Positions 63,039-64,000 of a DNA stretch of 64,000 nucleotides are shown here, one piece after another. Made by a program: the position numbers and the translations under genes. Numbering within the stretch: position 1 is the first letter of the stretch; every line of letters starts with the position of its first letter. This DNA comes from Brevundimonas vesicularis (GTDB lineage Bacteria; Pseudomonadota; Alphaproteobacteria; Caulobacterales; Caulobacteraceae): contig NZ_JACHLJ010000001.1 in assembly GCF_014204545.1 (NCBI RefSeq), positions 310,001 through 374,000 of the forward strand. Reading direction: 5' to 3'. Under the pieces are notes generated by a model, which did not search any database, was not told the origin of the DNA, and saw only the letters and a program-made list of their open reading frames with translations.

Positions 63039-63233
63039 ATGGCGACGGCGCAACCTCAATCGGCCGGCGAAACGGATCGCCAGGCGCATATCGAAGCGGC
63101 AGCCTTTCCGACGCGGGAATACATCGGCGCCATGGCGCTGGAAATGGCGCGGTTGGCGCGGGACGAGGGCGATGTGCGCCTGGCTGGTTTGCTGGAACAG
63201 GCCGCAGGCGTGGCGGGTCATCCGGCGGCCTAG
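63039..63233 (+). CDS. Small hypothetical protein (64 aa)
   Basis: A short gene on the opposite strand between topA and dprA. GGAG lies seven bases before the ATG. The product, MATAQPQSAGETDRQAHIEA and onward, is mostly one amphipathic helical stretch (REYIGAMALEMARLARDEGDVRLAGLLEQAAGV). No signal peptide, no Cys. Its TAG overlaps the dprA stop in a shared CTAG. Function unknown; the strong start and GC-rich third positions make it plausible. Confidence 0.6.
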   Translation: MATAQPQSAGETDRQAHIEAAAFPTREYIGAMALEMARLARDEGDVRLAGLLEQAAGVAGHPAA

Positions 63234-64000
63234 AGCGAAGTGAGGCCGCCGGGCAGCAGGTCGGCGCGGCCGGTCAGGCTGAGCTCCAGCAGGGCGGCGG
63301 CGACCTGGGACACCGGGGCGTTCAGGGCACGGGCGATCTCGTCGCGCGGCGCCGGGGTCGGCGACAACAAGGCGGCGACGCGGTCGAGGAAGGCTTCGTC
63401 GATGTCGCCGTCGAATCGCATTGGATCGGCAGACGGCTCACGCAGGGTGCGCAGGGTGTTGAAGGCGCGGTCGATGTCTTCGATCCCCTCGCACAGGATG
63501 GCGCCCTGACGCAGCAGTTCGTTCGGACCGCGCGCGCGGGGATCCAGCGGTGATCCGGGCACGGCGAAGACATCGCGGCCCTGTTCGGCGGCGAGACGGG
63601 CGGTGATTAGGGAGCCGGACCGGATCTCAGCCTCAACAACGACCGTTCCGCGCGACAGGCCGGAGATGATGCGGTTGCGGCGCGGGAAGTCGCGCGCCTG
63701 GGCGCGGGCGCCGACCGGGCTTTCGGAGACGACGCAGCCTTGTTCCGTCAGGCGAGCGTAGAGGTCGGCGTGTTCGGACGGATAGATGTCGTTCACCCCG
63801 CCGCCCAGGACCGCGACGGTCCCGGTCGCCAGGGCGCCTTCGTGGGCGGCGGCGTCGATGCCGCGCGCCATGCCCGAGACGACGACATGACCGGCCTGAC
63901 CGAGTTGTTGCGCCAGGCCGCGTGCGATCCGCTGACCGCCCGCCGAGGCGATGCGGGCGCCGACGATGGCGACCGAGGGCTGGTTCAGCAGATCGACGCG
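63230..64000 (-). CDS. dprA: DNA-processing protein DprA, truncated by the window edge
   Basis: A Rossmann-like protein that loads RecA onto incoming single-stranded DNA in natural transformation. The visible part includes PSVAIVGARIASAGGQRIARGLAQQLGQAGHVVVSGMARGIDAAAH, YPSEHADLYARL, FPRRNRIISGLSRGTVVVEA and FAVPGSPLDPRARGPNELLRQGA, all family signatures, plus a C-terminal winged-helix-like domain (about the last 60 residues). The N-terminus is outside the window. It is 329 bases upstream of topA on the same strand. Confidence 0.95.
   Translation of the reverse strand, partial: RVDLLNQPSVAIVGARIASAGGQRIARGLAQQLGQAGHVVVSGMARGIDAAAHEGALATGTVAVLGGGVNDIYPSEHADLYARLTEQGCVVSESPVGARAQARDFPRRNRIISGLSRGTVVVEAEIRSGSLITARLAAEQGRDVFAVPGSPLDPRARGPNELLRQGAILCEGIEDIDRAFNTLRTLREPSADPMRFDGDIDEAFLDRVAALLSPTPAPRDEIARALNAPVSQVAAALLELSLTGRADLLPGGLTSL

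Overview
The window is a GC-rich alphaproteobacterial chromosome segment, most likely from the Caulobacterales and probably Brevundimonas or a close relative. This is an inference from gene content. The supporting signs are strongly GC-biased third codon positions, an RNase E that ends in the GWW-R-R tail known from Caulobacter, a sizeable TonB/RcnB/GIN-domain envelope repertoire, and the S10-spc-alpha ribosomal order. No rRNA, insertion sequence, prophage or CRISPR array is visible.

Layout. 1-2340: a truncated rlmB-type rRNA methyltransferase (minus), then tRNA-Tyr, tRNA-Gly and tuf (plus), closed by a strong terminator. 2421-9375: an accessory envelope block holding a carboxylesterase lipoprotein, an L,D-transpeptidase, a 53-aa acidic ORF, a CelD/FemAB-like acyltransferase with a JmjC-like cupin, a GIN-domain secreted protein and a small beta-barrel outer-membrane protein. 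9376-9964: a long leader region. 9965-24984: the ribosomal superoperon from rpsJ to rplQ, including secY, adk and rpoA. A TonB-like gene sits between adk and rpsM, and a strong promoter (TTGACG-16-TATAAG) restarts transcription before rpsM. 25074-32715: a GNAT enzyme, an ABC-2 exporter, an ENPP-like phosphodiesterase lipoprotein, a periplasmic TPR protein, a DsbA-like oxidoreductase and an M48 protease. 32775-37878: rne divergent from an AmiC-type amidase, then an SDR. 37883-48192: a DnaJ-domain protein, bolA, a hybrid histidine kinase, an RcnB-like protein, an ATP-dependent DNA ligase, an MscS channel, threonine aldolase, an Atm1-type ABC exporter, and a small CheE-like protein paired with a response regulator. 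48328-53167: accA, a HicA/DUF1902 toxin-antitoxin-like pair, xerD, and the aroK-aroB-GNAT operon. 53164-56716: an MliC-like lipoprotein, tadA, an RluB-family pseudouridine synthase, rsmD and a low-molecular-weight phosphatase. 56763-58097: a visibly AT-richer ParB/Srx-like gene that looks acquired. 58197-64000: an endonuclease-type mutL, a long inverted-repeat element, topA, a 64-aa ORF and a truncated dprA.

Functionally the window is mostly housekeeping: translation, RNA decay, replication-repair, the shikimate pathway and cell-wall hydrolysis. Several envelope genes of unclear role are interspersed. The best candidates for something undescribed are the ParB/Srx-like island with a large inverted repeat upstream (56763-58164), the acyltransferase-cupin pair (5431-7516), the TonB-like gene embedded in the ribosomal cluster, and the small CheE-like/response-regulator pair.
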